From positions 1 through 13,101 of the forward strand of contig JAPYQX010000048.1 in NCBI GenBank assembly GCA_029937135.1: 13,101 bases of DNA, read 5' to 3'. Each line of letters starts with the position of its first letter. Position 1 is the stretch's first letter. The notes beneath the pieces are model-generated. The model worked only from the letters and a program-made list of their open reading frames with translations, was not told where the DNA came from and made no database searches. The DNA comes from Nitrospinota bacterium (GTDB taxonomy: Bacteria > UBA8248). Position numbers and translations under genes: made by a program. Positions 7,348 through 13,101 of the stretch are shown here, piece after piece.

Positions 7348-7390
7348 GGCACGTAAATCGAAATGATAACCGGCCTCAAAAGGATACAAT

Positions 7391-7483
7391 ATGGAATCTC
7401 TTCGCGCCTCATCCGTGGATGAAGCCTTGTCCGCCGCCAAATCGGGCGCCTTCTTGGCGCCGGGTGAGGATATACGGAAATGA
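7391..7483 (+). CDS. Small 30-codon ORF coupled to the Mo-hydroxylase gene; possible remnant of a FAD subunit
   Basis: ATG at 7391 follows a good AAAAGGA Shine-Dalgarno six bases upstream and runs 30 codons to TGA 7481-7483, overlapping the next gene's ATG (ATGA). The peptide starts MESLRASSVDEALSAAKSG and continues AFLAPGEDIRK. The SVDEAL...FLAPGEDI pattern resembles the extreme N-terminus of FAD-binding medium subunits of molybdenum hydroxylases (S..EAL....FLAGGTDL). It could be the stump left after internal deletion of such a subunit, kept as a translational leader, or simply a leader peptide. The resemblance is short, so this is tentative. Confidence 0.4.
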   Translation: MESLRASSVDEALSAAKSGAFLAPGEDIRK

Positions 7484-9813
7484 ACTCAAAAATGAATGCC
7501 CGCGTCGTCGGCCGCCGTATTCCTTCCATCGATGCGGCCGAAAAGGTGACCGGTTCGACGATCTATATCGATGATCTTCCCCTTCAGGGTCTACTTGTCG
7601 GAAAGGCGCTCAGGAGCCCGCATTCTCACGCGAGGATTTTGAACGTCGATACATCCAGGGCGGAACGGCTTTCAGGGGTGTACGCGGTGATTTCACGTAA
7701 CAATACGCCGGCGACGAAGTTCGGCATCAACGTCAAGGACGAAACCGCGTTTTGCCGGGAGAAAGTGCGCTACGAGGGCGACGAGGTGGCCGCCGTGGCC
7801 GCGATTGACGAAGACACAGCAAGGGAAGCGCTGGCCTTGATCGACGTTGAATACGAAATTTTACCCGCCGCGACGGATCCCTTTTCCGCCCTGGAGGGGG
7901 GCGCTCTCCTCGTGCACGATTCCGTCGCCAGAAACATCGCCAACCAGTTTCATATCAGGCGGGGCGAAATCGACGAGGCGTTCGCGGACGCCGAGGCTAT
8001 ATTTTCGGACGATTTCCACACTCATCTGGCGCATCAGGCCTATATCGAACCCACTGGTTGCGTAGCTCAGTGGCACCCCAACGGGCAGATTTCGCTCTGG
8101 GGATGTCTCCAGTCGGTTTTCCTGATTCGCACCTTCTTGCTTTCCCCGGTCATGGGAATGCCGGCGGACGATTTCCGGGTGACGCAGACCAAACCCGGGG
8201 GAGCCTTCGGCGGAAAACTCGACGTAAAGGCCGCGCTGATGGCGGCCATGCTCAGCCAGGCGGCTCAAAAGCCGGTGAAGTTCATGCTCTCGCTCGAGGA
8301 AGATCTCTCTTCAATGCGGCCGCGGATGCCGGTCCATATTTCCCTCGAATCCGCCTGGAAGAAAAATGGCGCACTGGCCGGAAAACGAGTCAAAATTGTC
8401 GCCGAAAACGGCGCCTACTGCTCGCTTTCACCCGCCATCATGAGCTCCATCGCGCTCCGTACCGACAATCTTTACAGAACCCCGGCAGTTGAGATCGAGG
8501 GCAAGCTCGTTTACACGAACGCGATTCCCTCTGGACAGATGCGGGGGTTTGGCAACGTCCAGGCCACCTATGCTTGGGAGAGTCACCTCGACAACGTGGC
8601 CGATGGGTTGGGAATAGATCCGGCTGAGCTGCGCCTCAAGAATTACACCGAAAAAGGAGATGTCTCTCTCCACGGTTGGAAGATAGAAAGCTGCGCCGTG
8701 GCTGACGCCACCAATTATGTGGTCAATAAAATCGATTGGAAGGCCAAACGCGCACGGGGAGGCAAGGGACGCGGAGTCGGCCTCGCGAGCTGTATCCACG
8801 TTTCGGGCAACAAGGGATTTTCAGCCGCGCTCGGACCCGACGGCACGGATCCTTCGAGCGGGGTGGTGCGGATTGACGAGGAGGGCCGTGTGGAGATCTG
8901 GTCGGGAGAATCGGACCTCGGCCAAGGCGCGACGAGCGTGATGGCTTTCATCGCCTCCGAAATCATGGGAATCCCGGTTGATCACTTCAGTGTGCCCCCT
9001 ACCGATACGGGCTACATGCCTTTCGGGATGGGAGCTTTTGCGAGCCGGATCACCCTCATCGGCGGCAACGCCATAAAGATCGCCGCCGAGGACGCCCGCA
9101 AGAACTTGCTCGAAGCGGCCGCCGAGGCGATGGAAATTCCGGCCTCCGACCTCGAAATCGTCGAGGGCGAGGTGAAGGCGAAGTCCCTCCCGGACCGGAA
9201 AATGCCGGTGGGGGAGGTTGTTCGGAAAGCAGGGAGTGTTATCGAGGGTGAGGGAAAATGGCTGGCCGGTGGCGAGGTTCTGGATGATCAAAAATACGGT
9301 AACCCCTCGACGACCTATTCGTTCAGCACCCACGCCGCCGAAGTCGAGGTTGACATGGAAACCGGGGTCGTAACGGTGATCAAGATTTACGCCGGACACG
9401 ACCCGGGCCGGGTCATCAACCGCCTGGGGGCGGAGGGTCAGGTCGAGGGCGGTGTGATCCAGGGAATGAGTTATTCCATGCTGGAGGGGCTTTCGCCTGA
9501 CGCCGGCCATGTGCGCGCACGGAATTTTCACGACTATCTCATCGCCACCTCAATGGACGCCCCTCAGGTGGAGCACGACTTTTTCGAGTCCATGGACCCG
9601 CACGGCCCCTTCGGGGCGAAGGGCTTGGCCGAGGTGGCGATCAATCCCATCACGGCCGCCATTTGCAACGCCATTTATCACGCTACCGGCGGCGCGAGGA
9701 TCCGCACCTTACCGATTACTCCGGAGCGCGTACTCGAAGCCATCGAGGAAGCCGGAAAAAAGGTAGGGATAAACCTTCCGATCCGGCGAAAAACCAAAAC
9801 AGAAAATAAGTAG
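7480..9813 (+). CDS. Molybdenum hydroxylase large (Moco-binding) subunit, xanthine dehydrogenase / 4-hydroxybenzoyl-CoA reductase / CoxL family
   Basis: A 777-residue molybdopterin-binding subunit that would hydroxylate a heterocycle, aldehyde or aromatic thioester (or reduce the last). The N-terminal aldehyde oxidase/xanthine dehydrogenase a/b hammerhead domain spans ~18-135. The Moco-binding domains follow with GGAFGGK at 240-246, RGFGNVQA at 355-362 (the form seen in 4-hydroxybenzoyl-CoA reductase-like enzymes), LGQGA at 480-484, and GAKGLAE at 712-718, where E718 is the catalytic base. The CoxL-specific AYRCSF loop is not visible, so it is not a true CO dehydrogenase. Start is ATG 7480 with GAGGA nine bases upstream; ATG 7492 is an alternative. 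The usual [2Fe-2S] (CoxS/XdhC) and FAD (CoxM/XdhB) partner genes are absent on both sides, which is unusual. It is cytoplasmic, with no signal sequence. Confidence 0.93.
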   Translation: MNSKMNARVVGRRIPSIDAAEKVTGSTIYIDDLPLQGLLVGKALRSPHSHARILNVDTSRAERLSGVYAVISRNNTPATKFGINVKDETAFCREKVRYEGDEVAAVAAIDEDTAREALALIDVEYEILPAATDPFSALEGGALLVHDSVARNIANQFHIRRGEIDEAFADAEAIFSDDFHTHLAHQAYIEPTGCVAQWHPNGQISLWGCLQSVFLIRTFLLSPVMGMPADDFRVTQTKPGGAFGGKLDVKAALMAAMLSQAAQKPVKFMLSLEEDLSSMRPRMPVHISLESAWKKNGALAGKRVKIVAENGAYCSLSPAIMSSIALRTDNLYRTPAVEIEGKLVYTNAIPSGQMRGFGNVQATYAWESHLDNVADGLGIDPAELRLKNYTEKGDVSLHGWKIESCAVADATNYVVNKIDWKAKRARGGKGRGVGLASCIHVSGNKGFSAALGPDGTDPSSGVVRIDEEGRVEIWSGESDLGQGATSVMAFIASEIMGIPVDHFSVPPTDTGYMPFGMGAFASRITLIGGNAIKIAAEDARKNLLEAAAEAMEIPASDLEIVEGEVKAKSLPDRKMPVGEVVRKAGSVIEGEGKWLAGGEVLDDQKYGNPSTTYSFSTHAAEVEVDMETGVVTVIKIYAGHDPGRVINRLGAEGQVEGGVIQGMSYSMLEGLSPDAGHVRARNFHDYLIATSMDAPQVEHDFFESMDPHGPFGAKGLAEVAINPITAAICNAIYHATGGARIRTLPITPERVLEAIEEAGKKVGINLPIRRKTKTENK

Positions 9814-9835
9814 GGGAGCGGCGTTCCGGGCCTTT

Positions 9836-10195
9836 TTACGAATCGGTGAATTCGTTTTTGCTGTACTCCGTGGCGTCCATTTTCTCGCCGAATTCAACTA
9901 CGAGGTCGCGGATGAGGCGGAACCGGGGTATAGGCTCGATGACCATCCCGTCTTCCAGCGGAATTTGGCACGAAAGCATGGATTTTCCGTTCACGAGCAT
10001 CTGGCATGTTCGGCAGTCCTCGATCCGGCACGACCAGCGAACAGCAAGAGAATGATCGATCTCCTCCTGGATGTACCGAAGCGCATCGAGAATCTTGATT
10101 CCCTCCCAGTGGGGGACGGTGTATTCCTCAAGGCGCCCCTCGGTCTCGCCCGCGTCCTGCCGGTGGACTTTAATCCTTAATGTGCGGCCGCTCAT
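9836..10195 (-). CDS. Short [2Fe-2S] protein, SdhB/FrdB N-terminal-domain type
   Basis: A 119-residue protein with one plant-type ferredoxin domain of the succinate dehydrogenase/fumarate reductase iron-sulfur family. Ligands are C56, C61, C64 and C76 (C-x4-C-x2-C-x11-C in WSCRIEDCRTC...SC), the SdhB N-terminal spacing. After the domain only ~40 residues remain, so the second SdhB domain with its [4Fe-4S] and [3Fe-4S] cysteines is missing and the protein carries a single cluster. ATG at 10195 is chosen over TTG at 10201; GGGGGAAG lies upstream. It overlaps the flavoprotein's 3' end by 26 bp, so the two are translated together and probably form a complex in which this subunit moves electrons to or from the FAD. 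No membrane-anchor gene is nearby, suggesting a soluble enzyme. Confidence 0.85.
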   Translation of the reverse strand: MSGRTLRIKVHRQDAGETEGRLEEYTVPHWEGIKILDALRYIQEEIDHSLAVRWSCRIEDCRTCQMLVNGKSMLSCQIPLEDGMVIEPIPRFRLIRDLVVEFGEKMDATEYSKNEFTDS

Positions 10196-11963
10196 CGACA
10201 ACTTCCCCCGGCTCTATCGTGGTGGCGTGAACGGGCTCGGTATGGGTGACCATGGCGCCGTTCGCATCCCTGTGTAGATAGGTATTCTTGAGCCAATTCT
10301 CGTTGTCCATCGCCATGCAGTCGTCGCGGAGGTGGCAGCCCCGGCTCTCGCGGCGCTCCAGCGCGGCCCGCGCGACAAGCAGGCAGGTATCCAGCTGGCG
10401 TGGCAGCGTGACGGCGGTTGCCCATTCAAGATTGAAGGTTTTGGGTTTCGCGCTCAGCCTGAGGCGGGGGAGCCTCTCCGCTTTGGCGTCCTCGAACCAG
10501 GAAATGGCCGATTCGATGTTTTTTTCGTCGCGGATGATTCCGACCCGATCCCACATCATCTCTTGCATCTCGATACGCAGGCGAATCGGACTTTCTCCCT
10601 CACCCGCTTCATCCATCCATCCGAAGATTCTGCGCTGCTCGGCGAGAGTTATTTCATCAGGAACGGCGGCGGATTTGTTTTGCCCCACGTAGAAGGCGGC
10701 CTCCCGTCCGGCGACCCGGCCCAGGGCGACGACGTGGGTCAGGGCGTTTCCGCCCAGACGGTTTGCTCCGTGGACACCGCCTTGGGTCTCACCGGCAGCA
10801 AAAAGGCCCTGGATGGTGGACATCATGCTAGTGTCGGTGCGGACACCGCCGCCCGTGAAATGGGCTTTGGGCGCCACCTCCATCGGTTCCTTGGAAAGAT
10901 CAAAACCCACGCGCTCGCAACGGACCATGTAACTCCGGGGGACGGACTTCCCCCCTTGGAACTGGGTGAATTCGTATTTCATGACATCAGGTGGGACCGA
11001 GGTGAGGTCCATATAGCAACCTCCATGCGTAGTCCCGCGGCCTTGGCGCACTTCGTTGTAGATGGCATAGGAGCGGATGTCGCGGGTGGTGTTCCAGGCG
11101 CGCACATCGTCATAGGCGGCGAGGAAATCCTCGCCCTTTGAGTTGGTGAATTTTCCGTGTTCGCGCAGCTTGGGGCGCCAGCCGGGGAAGTTCGTCAGGG
11201 TGGGATTGATGTGGGTGATGCGCGGGTCCGCCTGGGTGGGAACGAACTGAATGAACTCCATATCCACCATCTCGGCGCCGGCCTCATACGCCATACCGTG
11301 CACGTCGCCGGCCGTTTCCACGGTATTGGTCGAATAGCGGAAGGGCCAGAGCATGGCGTAGCCCCCGGCGGCCAGGACGACAGCTTTTGCTTTCACGGTG
11401 ACGAACTCACCTGTTTTCCAGTCCAGGGCGGCGACGCCGCCCACCCGGCCTTCATGGGTCAGAATCGAGGTGACGAGGATGTTTTCCATCCAGAGGATAT
11501 CGAGCTTTTTAATCTCGCGCCGAAGTGCCCACATGATGCGGGGTCCCGTCATGAATCCGTAGTGCACGGAGCGCTTGCGCGAGTGTCCGCCGGGCGGCCA
11601 GACGAGGTCGAATTTTCCTTTCTCGTCCTTGCGGAAAGTCTGACCGCCTCCCCACTCGTCCAGTTCATGGAGGGTGGGGGGAGCTTCGTTTGCATAAATT
11701 TTGACTAGCCGCTGGTCGGCCATGCAGTAGCCACCGATGACTGTATCCCGGAAATGAAGCTCAGGGCTGTCGTCGTCTCCCACGGCCGCCGTGCATGTGT
11801 GGCCGGCGGTGATTGTGCCCCCGCTCCGGCCGAAGGTGCCGCGATCAAGAATCAATACGCGGGCGCCGCCCTTTTTGGCGTGGATGGCGGCCTCTCCGCC
11901 CGCGCCGCCCGAACCGACTACGACGACATCGGTTTCTATCTGTTCATGTCCACTTGAAGCCAT
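10170..11963 (-). CDS. FAD-dependent oxidoreductase, SdhA/FrdA/AprA-like flavoprotein subunit
   Basis: A 597-residue flavoprotein of the FAD_binding_2 / succinate dehydrogenase-fumarate reductase superfamily. The dinucleotide-binding GSGGAGGEAA starts at residue 17. TGGGVRTD at 370-377 and GLFAAGETQGGVHGANRLGGNAL at ~386-408 close the FAD site. The C-terminal helical domain ends in RRESRGCHLRDD...NWLKNTYLHRD, matching the SDH flavoprotein C-domain. H368 and R402 correspond to substrate-binding His and Arg of FrdA, and R294/R297 lie in the capping region. The HPT motif reads VPT (241-243), losing a substrate-contacting His. The region of the covalent FAD histidine reads GRSGGTITAGH, so FAD may be non-covalent. 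The substrate is therefore probably not plain succinate/fumarate. ATG 11963 has AAAGG eight bases upstream; first gene of a two-gene operon. Confidence 0.9.
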   Translation of the reverse strand: MASSGHEQIETDVVVVGSGGAGGEAAIHAKKGGARVLILDRGTFGRSGGTITAGHTCTAAVGDDDSPELHFRDTVIGGYCMADQRLVKIYANEAPPTLHELDEWGGGQTFRKDEKGKFDLVWPPGGHSRKRSVHYGFMTGPRIMWALRREIKKLDILWMENILVTSILTHEGRVGGVAALDWKTGEFVTVKAKAVVLAAGGYAMLWPFRYSTNTVETAGDVHGMAYEAGAEMVDMEFIQFVPTQADPRITHINPTLTNFPGWRPKLREHGKFTNSKGEDFLAAYDDVRAWNTTRDIRSYAIYNEVRQGRGTTHGGCYMDLTSVPPDVMKYEFTQFQGGKSVPRSYMVRCERVGFDLSKEPMEVAPKAHFTGGGVRTDTSMMSTIQGLFAAGETQGGVHGANRLGGNALTHVVALGRVAGREAAFYVGQNKSAAVPDEITLAEQRRIFGWMDEAGEGESPIRLRIEMQEMMWDRVGIIRDEKNIESAISWFEDAKAERLPRLRLSAKPKTFNLEWATAVTLPRQLDTCLLVARAALERRESRGCHLRDDCMAMDNENWLKNTYLHRDANGAMVTHTEPVHATTIEPGEVVDERPHIKD

Positions 11964-11998
11964 TATTTCAACCTTTGGTGAGGGAATTTATCGTTCCA

Positions 11999-12033
11999 TA
12001 CGGGCATATTTTTATGTTCGATCTATGCCCGTA
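11999..12033. promoter_or_regulatory. 10-bp perfect inverted repeat upstream of the flavoprotein operon (candidate operator)
   Basis: TACGGGCATA at 11999-12008 is mirrored by TATGCCCGTA at 12024-12033 with a 15-base AT-rich spacer; the half-site centres are 25 bp apart. It lies 36-70 bp upstream of the flavoprotein ATG, where a repressor or activator dimer would bind. It could also form a 5'-UTR hairpin if transcription starts further upstream. Confidence 0.6.
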
Positions 12034-12227
12034 AATTGTTAATAATAAATCACTTATCGAAATTGAAGGGATTGTAAAATATGATGTTATTATAGGTGAA
12101 AACTAGGCCTAGCGTCCAACAATCGCAGAGGTTTTCTATGTGGGATGAGAAGAGAAATTATCAACACGAATCTTAAGCATGGCGAATTACTGATTGTGCG
12201 AAGATGGGGGGTCGGGCAAAATAGGAT

Positions 12228-12396
12228 TTCCCTGATAATTCCATATAGTTCCCTGTTGAAATTTTGAAATTCCCTGTTCCAGTTTCTAGTTAGATTTCCT
12301 TATTCTCTTTGATTCATGGGCGAATTCACGGGACTTTGCCGGTGGAAAGGGCCAAAGACGTAAAAATTCCCTGTATTTTCCCTGTTAAACAGGGAA
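12228..12396. repeat. TTCCCTG(TT) repeat array with 21-bp period plus terminal inverted copy
   Basis: Direct copies start at 12228, 12249 and 12270, spaced exactly 21 bp (two helical turns). Two more start at 12367 and 12378 (11 bp apart), and an inverted copy AACAGGGAA lies at 12388-12396. AAATTCCCTGT (12364-12374) is a perfect inverted repeat with ACAGGGAATTT (12389-12399). The two-turn spacing suggests a protein-binding array, such as recombinase arm-type sites or iterons (inference). Confidence 0.65.
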
Positions 12397-12403
12397 TTTG
12401 GTT

Positions 12404-12437
12404 GAGACGGGTTCGCGGAAGACTCCGACCTCCACCA
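12404..12437 (+). other. tRNA/tmRNA 3'-end-like sequence, possible attachment-site remnant
   Basis: GAGACGGGTTCG at 12404-12415 and CCTCCACCA at 12429-12437 resemble a T-loop and the 3' acceptor-CCA end of a tmRNA, as in integration sites. No proper 5-bp T stem forms, and no matching 5' half (GGAGG-type acceptor) is visible upstream, so there is no functional RNA gene here. It could be a decayed att segment or a coincidence. Confidence 0.3.
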
Positions 12438-12446
12438 TTGAAACAA

Positions 12447-12482
12447 AAGGGGTTGCGGCGAATGTCGTGACCCCTTGTTTTT
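12447..12482. terminator. Strong bidirectional hairpin terminator
   Basis: AAGGGGTTGCGGC at 12447-12459 pairs with the segment ending CCCCTT at 12464-12476: 13 bp including three G-U pairs, with a GAAT tetraloop. TTGTTTTT follows on the + strand. On the - strand the stem is followed by TTTTGTTT, so it can stop transcription both ways and would insulate the flavoprotein operon from the debris at the right end. Confidence 0.75.
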
Positions 12483-12543
12483 GCTTGCTGACCAAATGCT
12501 GACGGTGGTATAGGAATCCACGCGGCTGCGCCGTCGCTGTTTG

Positions 12544-12720
12544 ATGGGGAGCCGTTTCTTTGTGCCTACGAGACCACCAGGCGTTTGCGCTTATCCCGGA
12601 TGCTACGAGTGCACTCCCGACCGCAGTTGCCCAACACACACAAAAGAGAGAAGCCGGCAGGCCTACCTAGCGAGGTCAGAGGCGGGAAAGCGCTTGTACG
12701 ACCGAGGGGTGGAAAGGGGG
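12544..12720 (+). pseudogene. N-terminal fragment of a phage-type HNH endonuclease
   Basis: Starting at ATG 12544, the frame carries VCAYPGCYEC, then SCPTHTKERSRQAYLAR and KRLYDRGVERG. This matches the N-terminal zinc knuckle (CxYPGC...C-x2-H) and the following YDRxW helix of phage HNH endonucleases. C15, C20, C29 and H32 (from ATG 12544) would bind zinc. Similarity ends near 12720. The frame stays open to TGA 12841-12843, but that stretch lies antisense to another gene fragment and has no HNH catalytic core. It therefore looks like a truncated remnant rather than a working nuclease. Type is judged from recalled family patterns. Confidence 0.5.
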
Positions 12721-12722
12721 GC

Positions 12723-13054
12723 TTATGCGTTTCCTTTTTCCGACAATGATAAAATGGGTTTCGAAAAGCAGGCCATTGGCGCGCGGGCGATTCCGGCGCT
12801 AATGAGGCCCATCCCTCCTCCTTGTGGACGATCCCCGTATTGATAATCGGTTGAATGCCCGTATCGACGACCTTCCTGATATCAATGCCGGCGGGGGTTC
12901 CTCTGGAATCCAGGGCTGGAATAGTAAAGGCGTTGCTGCGCCCAATCGTTATCGGTTCCATTTCCCGGCTGTGCGCTATTGAATCGGCGGACGTACCGCC
13001 GACAAGTTGAACGATAGCCGGAGAAGCTGCCATCGCGAATCCACCTAAGCCGGC
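12723..13054 (-). pseudogene. C-terminal fragment of a DUF1116 (YlbE/YahG-like) protein with a 1-bp frameshift
   Basis: The minus strand encodes the last ~110 residues of a DUF1116 protein, a family linked to allantoin/oxamate carbamoyl metabolism (E. coli YlbE, YahG). From 13054 down it reads GLGGFAMAASPAIVQLVGG, later GIDIRKVVDTGIQPIINTGI and VHKE, close to the conserved end of YlbE (INTGIAHKEAGIGQIGAG). At 12816-12817 one base is missing: after VHKE the family sequence resumes in another frame as GMGLISAGIARAPMACF and ends at TAA 12725-12723. Upstream of 13054 similarity stops abruptly and an in-frame TAG lies at 13064-13066. The fragment is thus truncated and frameshifted. No partner FdrA gene is in the window. 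Confidence 0.7.
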
Positions 13055-13101
13055 CGAGGCGGGCTACCTGGCCCGGGGCCTGATGAGAGATGCGTTTGTC
13101 G
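13055..13101. other. Unassigned sequence at the right edge
   Basis: The DUF1116 similarity ends here in all three minus frames. The + frame is open (GYLARGLMRDAFV) but too short to assign. It may be the edge of another fragment beyond a rearrangement junction. Confidence 0.4.

Larger units (their letters stand above)
11964..12543. other. Non-coding AT-rich intergenic region with repeats
   Basis: No credible gene is seen. The region holds the upstream control DNA of the minus-strand flavoprotein operon (inverted repeat at 11999-12033), an AT-rich stretch (~12034-12100), a 10-bp palindrome CTAGGCCTAG at 12103-12112, the TTCCCTG repeat array, a tRNA/tmRNA-like 3' end and a terminator. A minus-strand promoter for the flavoprotein must lie here, but I cannot place -35/-10 boxes with confidence. 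Confidence 0.7.

Noticed and set aside
9814..9837. Rho-independent terminator between the convergent genes
   Set aside because: Only a 3-4 bp GGC/GCC stem before five T is possible; too weak to call.
10332..11141. 269-codon plus-strand open frame
   Set aside because: Antisense to the flavoprotein gene, which has unmistakable FAD-binding motifs.
12228..12396. CRISPR array
   Set aside because: Repeat units are only 7-9 bp with uneven later spacing, and no cas genes are nearby.
12404..12437. A functional tRNA or tmRNA gene
   Set aside because: No paired T stem, no D or anticodon arm, and no complementary 5' acceptor strand upstream.
12566..13033. The 155-codon minus-strand frame as a real protein end to end
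   Set aside because: Only codons before the frameshift at ~12817 match a family; the tail is antisense to the HNH fragment and out of frame.

Overview
The window is a GC-rich stretch from a Gram-negative bacterium. An exported periplasmic binding protein, tight ATGA-type gene overlaps and purine-rich Shine-Dalgarno sites all fit this. The mix of a Liv-type amide/amino-acid importer, a molybdenum hydroxylase and redox genes suits an uncultured deltaproteobacterium- or Tectomicrobia-like heterotroph, but no phylogenetic marker is present, so the lineage is a guess. UGA is a normal stop here (it ends the first PLP enzyme, livM and livG), so the code is standard.

Positions 1-9813 (+ strand) form one long co-directional run. 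It starts with two tandem paralogous PLP enzymes of the cysteine synthase family, the first cut by the window edge. A complete branched-chain amino-acid/amide ABC importer follows (permeases livH and livM, ATPases livG and livF, then the secreted binding protein). After a strong hairpin at 6487-6520 comes an AhpD/carboxymuconolactone-decarboxylase (CMD) protein, and then a molybdenum-hydroxylase large subunit. A 30-codon ORF sits in front of that subunit and is translationally coupled to it.

The highlight is the CMD gene at 6541-7347. It is interrupted in frame by UGA at 6799-6801, exactly where the second cysteine of the catalytic CxxC belongs, giving E-x11-C-x2-U-x3-H. The bases right after the UGA (6802-6843) fold into a long stem with a GGUC-containing apical loop, as in bacterial SECIS elements. 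I read it as one 268-residue selenoprotein with a second, degenerate CMD domain. Routine annotation would report a truncated gene plus a separate ORF.

Positions 9836-11963 (- strand) hold a convergent two-gene operon: an SdhA/FrdA-family flavoprotein and a short one-domain [2Fe-2S] protein resembling only the N-terminal domain of SdhB. A 10-bp perfect inverted repeat lies just upstream of the operon.

Positions 11964-13101 look like an integration scar or gene graveyard. They contain an AT-rich spacer, TTCCCTG repeats with an exact 21-bp period, a hairpin built from the same motif, a tRNA/tmRNA-like 3' end, and a strong bidirectional terminator. Next come an N-terminal phage-type HNH endonuclease fragment (+) and the C-terminal fragment of a DUF1116 (YlbE/YahG-like) protein (-) with a single-base frameshift.

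Taken together, the + strand run looks like a catabolic uptake unit: import an amide, amino acid or related compound, act on it with PLP and Mo-hydroxylase enzymes, and use a thiol/selenol redox protein beside them. The substrate cannot be read from the sequence.
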